64,000 nt of DNA from Deltaproteobacteria bacterium (GTDB lineage: Bacteria; Desulfobacterota; Syntrophobacteria; Syntrophobacterales; Syntrophobacteraceae). The position numbers and the translations under genes were made by a program. Within the stretch, counting starts at the first letter, position 1. Every line of letters begins with the position of its first letter. Location: NCBI GenBank assembly GCA_021777755.1, contig JAJYDE010000018.1:1-64000 (forward strand), in the 5' to 3' direction. Under the pieces are notes generated by a model. The model was not told the DNA's origin and did not search any database. It worked only from the letters and a program-made list of their open reading frames with translations. Below are positions 61,310 through 64,000 of the stretch, piece by piece.

Positions 61310-62581
61310 ATGGCTACGCAGCTTGAATCTGCCAGGGCAGGCATTATTACCGATGAGATGAGAAAGGCGGTCGAAAACGAGCCGGTTTCCGCCGAGCAAC
61401 TCAGGGAGGCGATTGCCGCCGGGGTTGCCGTGCTTCCCAAGAACGTGAATCGTTCGTTTTCATCTCCAAGGGCGGTCGGGAAAGGTCTTAAGACCAAGGT
61501 GAACGCCAACCTCGGGACAAGCGGCGAATGTTGTTCGATGGACCTCGAAAGGGAAAAGCTCGACGCGGCCCTGAGAGGTGGGGCCGATTCCATCATGGAT
61601 TTGTCCACGGGCACGGCTCTGCCCGCTTTCAGAGATTTTTACCTCGAAAATTCCCCGGTAATGGTCGGGGCGGTTCCGATCTACTGGGTGGCGGCCGAAT
61701 TGGTTCAACAGCACCGCGGACTCGATACGATGACCGGCGAGGAACTCCTTGGAAGCATCGAAAAGCAGTGCGCTCATGGAATCGACTACATAACGGTCCA
61801 TTGCGGGGTGACCCTCGAGTCGGTAAAAAAACTCGAAGCCTACGAGCGGATCATGCCCTGCGTAAGCCGCGGCGGCTCGATTCTCATGCACTGGATGCGC
61901 AAAAACGGCAGGCAAAATCCGCTTTTCGAATACTATGACGATCTGCTGGACATCGCTTACAAATACGATGTGACCCTGAGTCTGGGAGACGGCTTCAGGC
62001 CGGGAGCCATAAATGATGCCACCGACGGTCCGCAACTGGAAGAATTGATGATTCTTGGAGAACTCGCCAAAAGGGCGAGCAAAAGAAACGTCCAGGTCAT
62101 GATCGAGGGGCCGGGGCACGTTCCTCTCAATCAGATCACCGCCAATATCCTTCTTCAGAAAAGACTCTGCGACGGCGCACCCTTCTACATCCTCGGCCCT
62201 CTTCCCACCGATATCGCCGCGGGCTACGATCACATCACCGCGGCCATAGGGGGCGCGATTGCAGGCGCCGCCGGCGCCGACTACCTCTGCTATGTCACCC
62301 CGGCCGAACACCTGGGCCTTCCCACTGCCGACGACGTCTACCAGGGGGTTATGGCCTCGCGCATCGCGGGCCATGTGGCCGATATCGCCAAGGGGCTTCC
62401 GGGGGCCGCGGAGGCCGACCGGCGCATGTCCATCGCCCGGCGCGATCTCGACTGGGACGCCATGGTGCGGGAAGCCATAGACCCCGAGCTGGTGAAAAAA
62501 CGGCTCCAAATTACCCAGGACCGCGAAGGCTGCTCCATGTGCGGAAAGCTTTGCGCCGTAAAAATCAGCCGTTCGGTTTGA
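61310..62581 (+). CDS. thiC: ThiC, HMP-P synthase
   Basis: A 423-residue radical SAM enzyme that turns aminoimidazole ribotide into the pyrimidine of thiamine. The body has the ThiC motifs NANLGTSGECC, MDLSTG, LSLGDGFRPGA and MIEGPGHVPLNQI. The C-terminal cluster motif is CSMCGKLC, with C-x2-C-x3-C spacing as in the short archaeal and related forms, instead of the C-x2-C-x4-C of E. coli. GGAGAGAG precedes the ATG. It is under a TPP riboswitch. Confidence 0.96.
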   Translation: MATQLESARAGIITDEMRKAVENEPVSAEQLREAIAAGVAVLPKNVNRSFSSPRAVGKGLKTKVNANLGTSGECCSMDLEREKLDAALRGGADSIMDLSTGTALPAFRDFYLENSPVMVGAVPIYWVAAELVQQHRGLDTMTGEELLGSIEKQCAHGIDYITVHCGVTLESVKKLEAYERIMPCVSRGGSILMHWMRKNGRQNPLFEYYDDLLDIAYKYDVTLSLGDGFRPGAINDATDGPQLEELMILGELAKRASKRNVQVMIEGPGHVPLNQITANILLQKRLCDGAPFYILGPLPTDIAAGYDHITAAIGGAIAGAAGADYLCYVTPAEHLGLPTADDVYQGVMASRIAGHVADIAKGLPGAAEADRRMSIARRDLDWDAMVREAIDPELVKKRLQITQDREGCSMCGKLCAVKISRSV

Positions 62582-62592
62582 CCGAACGGCCC
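62568..62592 (+). terminator. hairpin at the thiC end
   Basis: GCCGTTCGGT and ACCGAACGGC form a perfect 10-bp stem across the thiC stop codon. There is no T run, but a second G/C hairpin follows. Confidence 0.5.
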
Positions 62593-62636
62593 GAGGGGGG
62601 GTTCCCCCGGGCGCGAACAATTTGTTTCAGGGCGCC

Positions 62637-62933
62637 TCACACACTCTTTAGCCCTGTCTTTTTTCGCCCCGTACCGTGGAACACATCCCATTTGAGCTTG
62701 AGATACAATGTGCAGCTCAGGGGAAGAAAGGAAACGCAGTTGGCCACGATAACGGGCACGTCGGATATGGCGAAACCGTATGCGATCCACAGGGCGACAC
62801 CCGAGAGGATGACGGTCAAGTAGCCAAGCGACAAATCCTTCGTGGACTTGGTCCTGTAGGATTTCAACAGCTGAGGGAAAGCGGAGCTGGTCGTAAGGAA
62901 ACCGGCCAAAAGTCCCAGATAGATACTCTTCAT
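62637..62933 (-). CDS. SemiSWEET-type (PQ-loop) transporter
   Basis: A 98-residue protein with three membrane helices and the PQ-loop, here FPQLLKSYRTKSTKDLSLGY (about 19-38). SemiSWEET proteins work as dimers and move sugars or similar small molecules. The start ATG 62933 (MKSIYLGLLAGFL) begins the first helix; upstream codons in the same frame are not plausible. The ribosome-binding site is weak. Confidence 0.88.
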   Translation of the reverse strand: MKSIYLGLLAGFLTTSSAFPQLLKSYRTKSTKDLSLGYLTVILSGVALWIAYGFAISDVPVIVANCVSFLPLSCTLYLKLKWDVFHGTGRKKTGLKSV

Positions 62934-63016
62934 TTTTTGTCCCGGATGTTCAGTTTCGAGGGGCGCCACGGCCCTTGTGGCGCCGGAAAAATCATTTTAC
63001 TGCCGGAGGTCGTCGG

Positions 63017-63331
63017 ATGAAGCTGATCGAAATTTTCGAAAACGGGTTTTCCGAACTCAATTTCAGAAACTTTCTGGTCCATGACTCGCCCTATTTCAAA
63101 ATACTCAACTTCAACTTCAAAGCCGGTCAGGAGCTCCCCATTCATTCACACCAGATCGAGGGGCAGTTGAGCATCGTGATACTTGAAGGCGAGGGCGAGT
63201 TTGTCGGAGAAAACGGCGCCAGTTTGCCGGCAAAACCCGGCAGCGTTCTTGTCTCGGACATCTCAGAGCCCCACGGCCTCAAGGCCAAAACCGATATGCG
63301 CGCACTGGTGACAATCGCTCCGCCGATTTGA
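63017..63331 (+). CDS. small cupin-domain protein
   Basis: A 104-residue single cupin. The metal motif is LPIHSHQIEGQLSIVILEGEGEF, with His-x-His and a following Glu, and the second motif is GSVLVSDISEPHGLKA with a His. GGAGG lies seven bases before ATG 63017. Such proteins may be sensors, isomerases or small dioxygenases; the substrate is not visible. Two convergent or divergent neighbours give no clear context. Confidence 0.85.
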   Translation: MKLIEIFENGFSELNFRNFLVHDSPYFKILNFNFKAGQELPIHSHQIEGQLSIVILEGEGEFVGENGASLPAKPGSVLVSDISEPHGLKAKTDMRALVTIAPPI

Positions 63332-63376
63332 GAGGCGAAATCGGCTCCACGCATGCATCCAACCGCAGCTTTCGCC

Positions 63377-64000
63377 TCAAAGCCCCCTCATCCATTCAGG
63401 TTTGAGGGCGGTTTCCCCCCTCAGGGCGCTATCGAGCATGGAGACGGCTTTATCCTTGTCCGCGGGCATTTTGACCCTTAGCGGCAGATAATTGGATGCG
63501 TGGTTGGCAATGAAGATGCCTCGGCTCATGTTCGTATGAACGAGCATTTCCCGCAGCTCTTCGAGCATCTCCCGGGGGGTGAGGAGTTCGAAACGGCCGC
63601 CCTTTACCTGCTGCTCAAGAGGTGTGCCGGGGTGAATCATGAGCGTCAGCACTCCGGCATAATTGGGGTCGATTGCCGAAAGGGCCCGCCCGGTTGCGCG
63701 GGCATGTTCGCTAGACCTCTTAGGCCCGGCAAGCCCCAGGATGACCATGGTCGAAAGCTTCATGCCCGCAGCCCGAACCTTTCGCCCCGCCTCTATCATG
63801 CGCTCGGGCGACTGCTGCTTTCCGATCTCCCGCAGGACCTGAGCGTCTCCGCTTTCCAGGCCGAAATAAATTATCCCGAGGCCAAGCTCCCGAAGCCTCG
63901 CCAGTTCCTCGTCGGTTTTTCCCAAAATCGCCCCGGCCCCCGCGTAGCTCCCCACCCGTTGAACCCAAGGCATCTTTTCCCGAATGCGCGACAATATCCT
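63377..64000 (-). CDS. radical SAM protein, C-terminal part (cut by window)
   Basis: At least 207 residues, open at the right edge of the window. The visible part contains the radical SAM barrel end: IIYFGLESGDAQVLREIGK, MVILGLAGP and LTLMIHPGTPLEQQ. The N-terminal CxxxCxxC cluster motif lies outside. The pattern is like B12-independent elongator/HemN-like radical SAM proteins of unknown substrate. Confidence 0.85.
   Translation of the reverse strand, partial: RILSRIREKMPWVQRVGSYAGAGAILGKTDEELARLRELGLGIIYFGLESGDAQVLREIGKQQSPERMIEAGRKVRAAGMKLSTMVILGLAGPKRSSEHARATGRALSAIDPNYAGVLTLMIHPGTPLEQQVKGGRFELLTPREMLEELREMLVHTNMSRGIFIANHASNYLPLRVKMPADKDKAVSMLDSALRGETALKPEWMRGL

Overview
The window is a chromosomal segment of a sulfate- or sulfite-reducing bacterium, most likely a member of the Desulfobacterota. 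The main evidence is a dissimilatory sulfite reductase locus (dsrD, dsrA, dsrB, dsrN, dsrC at 42344-47020). A tetraheme c3-type cytochrome, a ferredoxin and a short-type thiC fit the same picture. The genus is not settled by the sequence; a relative of Syntrophobacter or Desulfomonile is only a guess.

Positions 1 to about 40650 are accessory DNA: an integrative conjugative element, or integrated plasmid, whose right end abuts the 3' end of a tRNA-Thr(CGT) gene at 40650-40721. Its left end and its integrase are not in the window. The element joins two machines. The first is an RP4/IncP-type conjugation system: an oriT resembling that of RP4 at about 3495-3645, traK, two traL copies and traM beside it, a VirB-like secretion system (trbBCDE, trbFGI, trbJ, trbL), a TraC-type primase, the TraF pilin peptidase, and a relaxosome/coupling operon at the far end (topB, traJ, traI, traG). 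The second is a type IVb thin-pilus operon of the R64 type: PilL/TcpQ-like, PilN secretin, PilP, PilO, PilQ ATPase, PilR, PilS, PilV-like minor pilins, a second PilT/DotB-like ATPase and a PilT-type lytic transglycosylase. A large MinD/ParA-like ATPase sits among the pilin genes. Most genes overlap by 1-4 bases, so the element appears to be expressed from a few long operons. Two copies of a ~90-bp hairpin-bearing repeat stand just before the trb operon and the traC-pil operon.

The left flank of the element carries two unknown genes, a Ros/MucR regulator, an HU protein and decayed insertion-sequence ends. Unusual points include 50-bp inverted repeats around a divergent TrbK-like/TrbJ gene pair that share the same C-terminal peptide, a truncated zeta-toxin remnant between two traL paralogues, pilins that start almost directly with their hydrophobic helix and no prepilin peptidase gene, and two perfect DNA dyads at domain borders of the PilV-like tip protein.

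From 40650 to 64000 the DNA looks like ordinary chromosome: tRNA-Thr, slyD, a TPR protein, the dsr cluster (with dsrD placed first behind a leader terminator), ferredoxin, a secreted fibronectin-III protein, cytochrome c3, an alpha/beta-hydrolase-OsmC fusion, an HPF-cold-shock fusion, a CNNM/CorC-type membrane protein, a tandem-repeat tract, a broken beta-family gene, a cysteinyl-tRNA synthetase paralogue lacking two zinc ligands, a GAF-containing pilus/secretion ATPase, a fumarate reductase-like flavoprotein, a TPP riboswitch with thiC, a SemiSWEET protein, a cupin and a partial radical SAM gene.
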